From: JAFGPF01 sp964409485 | GTDB lineage: Bacteria; Chloroflexota; Dehalococcoidia; Dehalococcoidales; RBG-16-60-22 | DNA length: 15,180 nt | Direction of reading: 5' to 3' | NCBI GenBank assembly: GCA_964409485.1 | Contig: CAYPDM010000037.1 | Location: 1 to 15,180, forward strand | Shown here: piece by piece, positions 6,959 through 15,180 of the stretch | Layout of the letters: each line of letters starts with the position of its first letter | Numbering within the stretch: position 1 is the stretch's first letter | Notes under the pieces: generated by a model | The model's input: the letters and a program-made list of their open reading frames with translations, nothing else | Databases searched by the model: none | Told to the model about the DNA's origin: nothing | Made by a program: the position numbers and the translations under genes

Positions 6959-7173
6959 AGAAGGAAAACTGGTTGAGGTCTATAAAGCCGGTAATGATAT
7001 GGAAGCGCAGGTTATCAGGGGCTTGCTGGAAAGCTATGACATACCCTGCTTCTTAAAGTCGAATGCGGCTCCTTCGGTGCACCTGTTCACGGTGGATGGC
7101 ATGGCTGAAGTAAAAATACTGGTACTGGAATCCATGGCGGACCGGGCGAGAGAGCTGATTGTGAGCGATAGAG

Positions 7174-7181
<8 letters not shown>
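6951..7181 (+). CDS. DUF2007-type small protein (putative signal-transducing domain)
   Basis: A 76-residue protein that fits the small DUF2007 fold. It has an opening strand (KLVEVYKAGN), a helix beginning MEAQVIRGLLESYDIPCFL and a closing strand-helix VKILVLESMADRARELI. The molecular role of the family is not known; some members are named putative signal-transducing proteins. I take the TTG at 6951 as the start, because the first β-strand lies before any ATG (the next is codon 17) and a GTGGGGG sits 6 bases upstream. It overlaps prs by 8 bases and secA by 8 bases, so translation of the three is probably coupled. No transmembrane segment or signal peptide. Confidence 0.8.
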
Positions 7182-9810
<2,629 letters not shown>

Positions 9811-9816
9811 AATAAC

Positions 9817-10104
9817 TTGACTGAAGAAGAACTGGATAAGATTACGCAGGAAATATCCGGGGAGATTGAGCAGCTGCCTGACGACCCGGAAAAGCCGTTG
9901 AGCCGGAAGGAAAAGAAGCATAAACTGGTGCTCCGGGCACGGGGAGAGGCGCTGGACAAGATAAGGGAGGCCAGGGAACAGGGCGATTTTAACCGGGAAA
10001 TCAGGGCCAACCTGGACTATGCCCTGCTGACCGAATACGCGGAGAAAAACGTTTTCTTATATAATTTGATGAAGGCCAGGTTAGCCTGGTGGCGGGCGTT
10101 TTAA
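9817..10104 (+). CDS. Unrecognised small charged protein downstream of secA
   Basis: A 95-residue protein I do not recognise. The first two thirds are highly charged and helical (TEEELDKITQEI, then SRKEKKHKL and LDKIREAREQGDFNREI), consistent with a short coiled coil. The end is aromatic and hydrophobic (ALLTEYAEKNVFLYNLM, finishing ARLAWWRAF), which might be an amphipathic or membrane-touching helix, but no full transmembrane span is clear. The start is a TTG at 9817 with GGAAGG 9 bases upstream, six bases after the secA stop, so it is almost certainly co-transcribed with secA. The coding character, tight spacing and ribosome site support a real gene. A link to export is suggested only by position. 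Confidence 0.65.
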   Translation: MTEEELDKITQEISGEIEQLPDDPEKPLSRKEKKHKLVLRARGEALDKIREAREQGDFNREIRANLDYALLTEYAEKNVFLYNLMKARLAWWRAF

Positions 10105-10138
10105 GGGGGGATGGGGAAGGAGGAGCGAATACAAAGCT

Positions 10139-10426
10139 ATGCAAAACGCAGAAATAGCCGCCGTATTTGATGATATCGCGGAGATACTCACCCTCAAGAA
10201 AGACAACATTTTCAAGATACGCGCCTATCAGAAGGTCGCCCGCGCTATCATGGAGTTAAACGTCCCGGTCGAGCGGCTTGTCTCCGAAGATAAAATCGGT
10301 GAAATCCACGGGGCGGGAGAAGCGATAACTAAAAAAATCAGCGAGCTTGTAACCACCGGCAGGCTCGAATATTACGAAAGACTCAAGGCGGAATTCCCGG
10401 AGCGGGCCGACCCGGCCCGGGCATAA
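10139..10426 (+). CDS. Stand-alone PolX-type helix-hairpin-helix (HHH_8) domain protein
   Basis: The 95 residues match the N-terminal 8-kDa-type helix-hairpin-helix domain of family X DNA polymerases. It has NAEIAAVFDDIAEILTLK, NIFKIRAYQKVARAI, then the hairpin GEIHGAGEAITKKISELV and TGRLEYYERLKAEFP. In bacterial PolX this domain is followed at once by a second HhH motif, the polymerase core and a PHP domain. Here the protein stops after about ten further residues and the next gene is unrelated. It could bind DNA ends or gaps without polymerase activity, or be a relic of PolX. The ATG at 10139 has AAGGAGGAG 13 bases upstream, slightly distant. Spacing to its neighbours is 34 and 8 bases, so it is within the secA run. 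Confidence 0.82.
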   Translation: MQNAEIAAVFDDIAEILTLKKDNIFKIRAYQKVARAIMELNVPVERLVSEDKIGEIHGAGEAITKKISELVTTGRLEYYERLKAEFPERADPARA

Positions 10427-10434
10427 GGTGGATT

Positions 10435-11169
10435 ATGGCGGACACGAGTAATCCCCTGGTCCCCCCCGAAGCTGCCTCGGCCGGAGACGCCGAAGCCATC
10501 GAATATCTCAAACAGTCCCTCGCCGAAGGCCGCCACTGGTATCTCGCCCTGCTCGGCGCCATCGGGCTATGGACCAGCTCCGAAGAGTATCATAACGACC
10601 GCACCTACCGCTACCTCATCGAGGGGGAAGCCTTCGACTGGCTGCTGCTGGCGGAACGACTCTGCGAGACGGTGGACGGCCTCCTGCCCGAAGATGAAAA
10701 AAACGCCCTGCTCTTTCGCGGTCTGTCGCCCCTGGAGCTCCCTGCCGGGGAAGTTAAAAATCTCATCGGCGAACGTAAGTACGGTAATTACCTCAACTAC
10801 TTCTACGGCATAACCGTCGAAGAAGCCGTGCTCCTGGCGGTGCAGGAAGAGATAGATAAAGAAAGGCGGGTACGCGGCTTTCAAAACAGCGGAGAGTCTG
10901 CGGACGAGACATATCAGCGCATTTATAATGCCACGCGGGAAGAGCTGCTAAAACTCTTCCGGCAGGAGAAACGCTACCCCAGGTTAAAATCTATCACTCT
11001 GACGGAACAAAAGGAATTTACTTACTGGCTGTTCAAGTACCGACTCAAGCGATGTGAAAAAGCCAAGATAGCCAGCGATACCAAGAAAGCGTTGAAATAT
11101 CTCAAGCAGCAACGGCAGAAAAGGGGCATTTTCCAGGTACCTGCTGCCGACCCTGCGCAAGACGATTAG
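10435..11169 (+). CDS. Unrecognised 244-residue conserved-looking protein
   Basis: I cannot assign this protein to a named family. It has 244 residues, is mostly helical and soluble, with no signal peptide or clear membrane span. The N-terminal half is rich in aromatic residues (EGRHWYLALLGAIGLW, YRYLIEGEAFDWLLLAERLC), followed by VDGLLPEDEKNALLF. The middle has KYGNYLNYFYGITVEEAV and EEIDKERRVRG. The C-terminal part (~165-235) is strongly basic, with KYRLKRCEKAKIASDTKKAL and KQQRQKRG, so nucleic-acid or ribosome contact is conceivable. The ATG at 10435 has AAGGTGG, which overlaps the stop of the HHH gene, and the gap is 8 bases. It is last in the prs-secA run, before a REP-like repeat that may also end the transcript. 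Confidence 0.75.
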   Translation: MADTSNPLVPPEAASAGDAEAIEYLKQSLAEGRHWYLALLGAIGLWTSSEEYHNDRTYRYLIEGEAFDWLLLAERLCETVDGLLPEDEKNALLFRGLSPLELPAGEVKNLIGERKYGNYLNYFYGITVEEAVLLAVQEEIDKERRVRGFQNSGESADETYQRIYNATREELLKLFRQEKRYPRLKSITLTEQKEFTYWLFKYRLKRCEKAKIASDTKKALKYLKQQRQKRGIFQVPAADPAQDD

Positions 11170-11182
11170 GTCTGACCGGGAT

Positions 11183-11268
11183 GTCATTGCGAGGAGCGTA
11201 GCGACGAAACAATCTATTCATCGCTGGTTGGGATTGCTTCGTCTTTCGAAGGAAGGACTCGCAATGAC
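11183..11268. repeat. REP/MITE-like palindromic repeat between convergent genes
   Basis: An 86-base imperfect palindrome. Outer arms GTCATTGCGAG (11183-11193) and CTCGCAATGAC (11258-11268) are exact. Inner arms GACGAAACAATC (11203-11214) and GATTGCTTCGTC (11232-11243) pair with one mismatch. This word pattern (TCATTGCGAGGAGC...CGAAGCAATC) is one I recall as a common dispersed intergenic repeat in many bacteria. It lies 13 bases past the stop of the 244-residue gene and 10 bases before the universal stress gene's stop, so it may also act as a terminator. GCTTTT follows it on the plus strand. Confidence 0.85.
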
Positions 11269-11278
11269 GCTTTTACAG

Positions 11279-11755
11279 CTACTCGTTAACGGTACCCTCC
11301 GGTGCTCGCACCATGAGCACGGGCACGCAGGCACCGCGTAAAATCTTATCGGTAATACTGCCGAAGGCAAGGCGGCGCAGTCCCGACCTCCCGTGGGTTG
11401 ACATCGCTATTAAGTCCGCATTGATTTCGATGGCCACTTTAAGTATCTCTTCGGCGGCATTACCCGTAGTAACCATTGTCTTGATAGTGACCCGTGGTTC
11501 ACTAATAAACTTGCTGGTCTTGGTGAGATAGTTCAGGACCCTCTGTTTAATAAGCTTCAGTTCTTCCTCCGAGTAAGAAACCGGGGCGCTCGCCTCACCG
11601 ACCACCACCCAGTGCCGCAGTATCGTTATTACCCCCAGGAGGGTAATATCCACCTTCATTCCGGGTGGGCACTTCTCAACGAGATGGTTAATAACCGGCA
11701 AAGCAGCTTCACCCACCTTGGAACCATCCAGCGGAACAAGTACTCTCTCAAACAT
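11279..11755 (-). CDS. Universal stress protein (UspA family)
   Basis: A 158-residue single-domain universal stress protein, the usual size. It opens with FERVLVPLDGSKVGEAALP, in which the Asp of DGS contacts adenine in ATP-binding members. It closes with MSTHGRSGLRRLAFGSITDKILRGACVPVLMVR. The nucleotide motif G-2X-G-9X-G-S is kept except that the first Gly is Ser (STHG), so ATP binding is likely but not certain. Its ATG (11753-11755) shares one base with the valS stop as TAATG, and the strong ribosome site AGGAGGTGAGG lies inside the last codons of valS. It is therefore translated with valS. The job within stress response or starvation cannot be specified from sequence. Confidence 0.93.
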   Translation of the reverse strand: MFERVLVPLDGSKVGEAALPVINHLVEKCPPGMKVDITLLGVITILRHWVVVGEASAPVSYSEEELKLIKQRVLNYLTKTSKFISEPRVTIKTMVTTGNAAEEILKVAIEINADLIAMSTHGRSGLRRLAFGSITDKILRGACVPVLMVRAPEGTVNE

Positions 11756-14430
11756 TACCTCACCTCCTGTAACCTGGAGCTTTGTTGTTGCAGTTTCTCC
11801 AGCTTGTCTTTCAAAGTATAAAGTTTTTGCCTTTCCTTTTCAATAACTATTTCCGGTGCCTTGGTGAGAAATGACCTGTCTTTCAGCCTGGTTTCAAGAC
11901 GTGAAACTTCGGCCTGTGTCTGTTTCAGCTCCTTCTCGATTTTTTGCTTCTCCGCTTCAATGTCCAACATGCTGGCCATGGGTATGACGACCGTCACCTG
12001 CGCCAGCGGCAATACCAGGGTGTTATCTCCCGCTTTATCTCCGGGTTCTCCTTCCCGGAAGGTGACGGGATTGGCTCTCGCCAGCGACTTAATGGGTTCG
12101 GCATAGCGGGAAACCGCCGCAAGCCGTGATGAATCTGTGTGTATTCCTGCCTCAATCCAGCGGCCGCTCTCCACTTTATACTGGGCCCGGACATTGCGGA
12201 TGGCCCGTATGATTTCGGTGATGGTCCCGAGTTCTTCTTCAGCCGCCGGGTCGAGCATCTTATTATCGGACTCCGGATAGGCGGCTATCATAATGGACTC
12301 CGTATCCAGCCACTTCGCCCGTTTTTTAAGGTTCTGCCACAATTCCTCGGTAATAAAAGGCATGTAAGGATGCAGGAGGCGCAACGATTTTTCGAGGACG
12401 TGCACCAGTACCGGCAGGGGAGAAACGTCGTTTACCTGCAATCTTATCTTGGCCAGCTCGATATACCAGTCGCAGTAATCACCCCACAGGAAATCGTGTA
12501 TCTGCCTTTGCGCCTCGCCGAACTGGAAGTCTTCCATGAGGCTGGTAACACTGGCGATAGTCCGGTTGAGTCGTGATAGTATCCAGCGGTCTTCCGCGGC
12601 CAGGGCATCGCTATTAATATCGCCGCTGATATCTTCCGACTCGATGCTGCGGACGACGAATCGCGTGGCGTTCCACATTTTATTGGCGAAGTTGCGGCCG
12701 GCCTCCAGCTTCTCCGTGGAAATCCGCGAGTCGTTGCCCGGCGTCGTCCCCATCAGCAGGGCAAAGCGCAGCGCGTCCGTGCCGTGCTGCTCCATCAAGC
12801 CAAGCGGGTCGACCACGTTGCCCCTTGTCTTGCTCATCTTCATGCCTTTATCGTCGCGTATCAGGCCGTGCAGGTAGACGGTATGAAAGGGTATTTCCCC
12901 GGTGTTCTCGATGCCCATCATTATCATCCGCGCCACCCAGAAGAAAAGAATATCGTAGGCGGTTTCCATGACCGTCGTCGGGTAGAAATAGCGCATGTCT
13001 TCGGTATCATCCGGCCAGCCGAGCGTGGAATGGGGCCAGAGCCCGGAACTGAACCAGGTGTCCAGCGTATCCTGGTCCTGTTCTATCCTGGTCGAGCCGC
13101 ACCCGGAGCAGGTTGTCGGTGTCTCTAAGGCCACGGTAATTTTGTCGCAGTCATGGCAGTACCATACCGGGATGCGGTGTCCCCACCAGAGCTGGCGGCT
13201 GATGCACCAGTCCCGTATGTTCTCCATCCAGTTAAGGTATACCTTGGTAAAGCGTTCCGGTAATATTTTGATACGCCCGTCGCGCACGGCGGCGATGGCC
13301 GGGACGGCTAGCGGCTCTACTTTCAGGTACCACTGGAGGCTGGCCACAGGTTCGACGATTGTCCGGCAGCGCTGGCAGTGCCCCACGGCATGGCTGTAGT
13401 CCTCGGTCTTGACAAGCTGCCCGGCTTTTTCAAGGTCGGCCAGTATCGCCTTGCGGCAGTCGAAGCGGTCCATTCCTTCGTACGGCCCGGCGTTCCCGTT
13501 CATGGTGACGTCGGCGTTGAGGATGTTTATCAGGGGCAACCCCTGCCGTTGCGCCACTTCAAAGTCGACGGGGTCGTGGGCGGGGGTGATTTTCACGGCC
13601 CCGGTGCCGAAGGCGGGGTCGACCGCTTCATCGGCGACGATGGGAATCTCGCGGTTGACGGAGGGGAGAATCACCTTTTTACCGATCATCTCCCTGAAGC
13701 GTTTGTCCCCGGGATTTACGGCTACCGCGGTATCGCCGAGTATCGTCTCCGGACGAGTGGTGGCCACGGTTATGAATTTATCTTTATCTTCCACCAGTGG
13801 GTATCGAACGTACCACAGGTGGCCGTTAAGCTCGTGGTGGTCTACTTCCAGGTCGGAGAGGGCGGTGGCACAGCGCGGGCACCAGTTGGATATGCGTTCA
13901 CCGCGGTATATCAGCCCCTTATCATAAAGGTGTTTGAAAGTGATGCGTACCGCCCGGCTCGGCACTTCATCCATCGTGTAACGCTCCCGGGTCCAGTCGC
14001 AGGAGATGCCGAGACGCTGGTGCTGCTCGGTAATGGTATGGCGGCATCTTTTCACCCAGCGGCGCATCCTCTCCAGGAATTTCTCCCTGCCCAGCTGGTG
14101 GCGGTCCAGTCCCTCTTTAGCCAGCTCTCTTTCTACCACCACCTGGGCGGCGATAGCGGCATGGTCGACACCGGGCAGTAGGAGAGTCGGCTCGCCTTTC
14201 ATGCGGTGCCAGCGCGTCATGATGTCCTCGATCGATACGGTGATGGCATGGCCCATGTGGAGCTCGCCGGTGACGTTGGGCGGCGGCATGATGATAACGA
14301 AGGGCTTTTTATTACGGTCTATCCCGGGCGTGAAATAGCCCTTGCTCATCCAGAAGCCGTACCATTTCTTCTCGACCCTGCCGGGCTCGTACGCTTTAGA
14401 CATTTCTCTGGCATTGGGGGCCTGTGTCAT
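11755..14430 (-). CDS. valS: Valyl-tRNA synthetase
   Basis: Charges tRNA-Val in the cytoplasm; class I synthetase of full length (891 residues). The HIGH motif appears as PPPNVTGELHMGHA (HMGH at 58-61) and the second signature as KMSK at 531-534 (KMSKTRGNVVDP). The CP1 editing domain lies between, with TTRPETILGDTAVAVNP at ~224-240. Cysteine pairs at C184/C187, C352/C355, C425/C428 and C441/C444 suggest zinc binding. The anticodon domain includes the ISGDINS region and GDYCDWYIELAK. The last ~65 residues form the family's coiled-coil tRNA arm. The usual DHAGIATQ reads DHAAIAAQ. The ATG at 14428-14430 has AAGAGG 5 bases upstream; a later ATG (14401-14403) lacks a good site. No T-box-like leader is seen upstream. 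Confidence 0.97.
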   Translation of the reverse strand: MTQAPNAREMSKAYEPGRVEKKWYGFWMSKGYFTPGIDRNKKPFVIIMPPPNVTGELHMGHAITVSIEDIMTRWHRMKGEPTLLLPGVDHAAIAAQVVVERELAKEGLDRHQLGREKFLERMRRWVKRCRHTITEQHQRLGISCDWTRERYTMDEVPSRAVRITFKHLYDKGLIYRGERISNWCPRCATALSDLEVDHHELNGHLWYVRYPLVEDKDKFITVATTRPETILGDTAVAVNPGDKRFREMIGKKVILPSVNREIPIVADEAVDPAFGTGAVKITPAHDPVDFEVAQRQGLPLINILNADVTMNGNAGPYEGMDRFDCRKAILADLEKAGQLVKTEDYSHAVGHCQRCRTIVEPVASLQWYLKVEPLAVPAIAAVRDGRIKILPERFTKVYLNWMENIRDWCISRQLWWGHRIPVWYCHDCDKITVALETPTTCSGCGSTRIEQDQDTLDTWFSSGLWPHSTLGWPDDTEDMRYFYPTTVMETAYDILFFWVARMIMMGIENTGEIPFHTVYLHGLIRDDKGMKMSKTRGNVVDPLGLMEQHGTDALRFALLMGTTPGNDSRISTEKLEAGRNFANKMWNATRFVVRSIESEDISGDINSDALAAEDRWILSRLNRTIASVTSLMEDFQFGEAQRQIHDFLWGDYCDWYIELAKIRLQVNDVSPLPVLVHVLEKSLRLLHPYMPFITEELWQNLKKRAKWLDTESIMIAAYPESDNKMLDPAAEEELGTITEIIRAIRNVRAQYKVESGRWIEAGIHTDSSRLAAVSRYAEPIKSLARANPVTFREGEPGDKAGDNTLVLPLAQVTVVIPMASMLDIEAEKQKIEKELKQTQAEVSRLETRLKDRSFLTKAPEIVIEKERQKLYTLKDKLEKLQQQSSRLQEVR

Positions 14431-14480
14431 GAGAACCTCTTTCCAGTGTTAATGGTTATATGGAATCCCGCAACTTTAAT

Positions 14481-14489
14481 ATTTTATCA
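14481..14489 (-). promoter_or_regulatory. Possible extended -10 promoter for valS
   Basis: On the minus strand TGATAAAAT (14489-14481) is a TGn-extended -10 with 5 of 6 consensus bases. No good -35 lies at 16-18 bases. Transcription would begin near 14474 and give a leader of about 44 nt. A second weaker -10 (TATAAC, 14460-14455) is nearer the gene. Confidence 0.42.
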
Positions 14490-14556
14490 GTTATTGTAGC
14501 TGAAAGATAGCCCGGCCGGGTGAAAAACTACGCGGGCCGGACTTAAAACGGCATTA

Positions 14557-14904
14557 TTATATTTCAGCTTCGACTTTAACGGTCTTAAACTTTACCCAGA
14601 AAGCGTAGACGAGACACAGGATTCCGGCCATGCTGACGATATCGCGGAATATGCCGTAGCCGGTGTTGATGGTGCTGATATAGTCCGAGGTGTAGCCCTG
14701 GTGGAAAAGCCAGGGACCGAAAAATACCGACGGGATGACGAGTAAATTGCAGGCCAGTTTTATACCGCCCCCCGCTATCAGGAAACGTTCCGCCCGGCCT
14801 CCCCCGCGCCGCAGCATGATGGAGCCGAAGATGATAACTGCAATCCACAGCGCCATGGCCGGCATGGAACCGAGCAGGACAAAGAAATACTCCAGGAAAC
14901 CCAT
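14557..14904 (-). CDS. Small three-helix membrane protein, paralogue of its upstream neighbour
   Basis: A 115-residue membrane protein of no family I recognise. Helix 1 is ~6-30 (FFVLLGSMPAMALWIAVIIF), followed by the basic loop LRRGGGRAERF. Helix 2 is ~42-65 (IAGGGIKLACNLLVIPSVFF) and helix 3 ~88-108 (IVSMAGILCLVYAFWVKF), with a short charged tail. I start it at the ATG 14902-14904, which overlaps the upstream stop as TGATG and has GGGAGGC just before it. The longer open frame to 15009 would run through the neighbour's coding sequence. The loop after helix 1 and the end of helix 3 repeat in the neighbour (CLVYAFWVKFK versus CLIWAFLAKFR). Function unknown; the two may form one membrane complex. 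Confidence 0.75.
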   Translation of the reverse strand: MGFLEYFFVLLGSMPAMALWIAVIIFGSIMLRRGGGRAERFLIAGGGIKLACNLLVIPSVFFGPWLFHQGYTSDYISTINTGYGIFRDIVSMAGILCLVYAFWVKFKTVKVEAEI

Positions 14905-15180
14905 CACGCCGCCTCCCGCTTTTTCCTGAATTTTGCCAGGAAGGCCCAGATAAGGCAGACCAGCCCCGCCAGGCTCAACAGGCCCATGAGAACGCTGGCG
15001 GTAATCCATAAAGGACTCTGTGCAATCTCCAGGTAGCTCGTATCCTGTGCACGGAGCAGCTGTGTTAACCAGTTGTGCAGCAGCAGGCCGGCCAGTGGCG
15101 CAATAAACATGAGGCAGCAGCCGGCCAGGAATAATTTTTCAAGTTTTAAGCCGCCCCGCCGCACCATGATTACCGCCAGG
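14904..15180 (-). CDS. Small membrane protein, 5' end outside window
   Basis: The frame is open to the window edge. An internal ATG at 15165-15167 exists, but the bases upstream (15168-15180) continue the frame as L-A-V-I. LAVIMVRRGG matches the IAVIIFGSIMLRRGG junction of the downstream protein, so the true start and most of helix 1 are probably beyond 15180. Visible are helix 2 (LFLAGCCLMFIAPLAGLLL), a loop with HNWLTQLLRAQDTSYLEIAQ, and helix 3 (LWITASVLMGLLSLAGLVCL), ending WAFLAKFRKKREAA. The stop overlaps the next ATG by one base, so the pair is co-translated. No known family recognised; a diverged tandem duplicate is the simplest reading. Confidence 0.75.
   Translation of the reverse strand, partial: LAVIMVRRGGLKLEKLFLAGCCLMFIAPLAGLLLHNWLTQLLRAQDTSYLEIAQSPLWITASVLMGLLSLAGLVCLIWAFLAKFRKKREAA

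Noticed and set aside
13378..14181. Long plus-strand open frame (267 codons) opposite valS
   Set aside because: It is antisense to the conserved catalytic part of ValRS, and its composition follows from the codon bias of valS; no ribosome site or motif supports it.
14431..14500. T-box leader upstream of valS
   Set aside because: The predicted leader is about 44 nt, far too short for a T-box, and no conserved T-box core or antiterminator is visible.
14511..14540. GC-rich inverted elements (CCCGGCCGGG and CCGGCCCGCG) as a terminator after the membrane gene
   Set aside because: The possible stem is six pairs with a 17-base loop and is followed only by CTATCTTTC, so it is not a convincing terminator.
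14905..15009. Longer reading of the membrane protein gene starting at 15009
   Set aside because: The extra 35 residues are hydrophilic, lie entirely within the upstream gene's coding sequence and lack a ribosome site. The ATG at 14904 has a TGATG overlap and GGGAGGC.

Overview
The window is ordinary chromosomal DNA with dense housekeeping genes, moderately GC-rich. The gene set and order are rho–fsa–pyrG on the minus strand, then glyA, a cysteine synthase, prs, DUF2007, secA and a divergent valS. Together with a SecA that carries a clade-like insertion and small proteins of no known family, this suggests the Chloroflexota, most likely class Dehalococcoidia. That assignment rests on remembered gene order and protein character, not on a database search. 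There are no rRNA or tRNA genes, CRISPR arrays, transposases or prophage genes.

Layout. (1) 1–2594, minus strand: a pyrG → fsa → rho operon, with rho cut by the window edge. It is driven by a perfect-consensus sigma-70 promoter at 2760–2788 and has a leader of about 160 nt. (2) 2970–5705, plus strand: glyA, a CysK/CysM-type cysteine synthase and a small DEDDy exonuclease-like protein. They follow a clear promoter at 2902–2930 and end at a strong intrinsic terminator at 5822–5847. (3) 6020–11169, plus strand: a tightly packed run of prs, a DUF2007 protein, secA, a 95-residue unknown, a stand-alone PolX-type helix-hairpin-helix protein and a 244-residue unknown. (4) 11183–11268: a REP-like palindromic repeat between convergent genes. 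(5) 11279–14430, minus strand: valS and a universal stress protein, coupled by a one-base stop/start overlap. (6) 14557–15180, minus strand: two adjacent small membrane proteins that look like diverged tandem copies, the upstream one cut by the window edge.

How the genes work together. PyrG and Prs supply CTP and PRPP. GlyA and the cysteine synthase act on serine (one-carbon units and cysteine). Fsa/Tal handles sugar phosphates, Rho ends transcription, ValRS charges tRNA-Val and SecA drives protein export. The less ordinary points are the pyrG promoter/leader with a C5 tract at the start of the transcript, unusual residues in the active sites of GlyA and PyrG, the lone HHH domain, the unrecognised secA-linked proteins and the tandem membrane paralogues. 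I did not find a clearly new multi-gene system.
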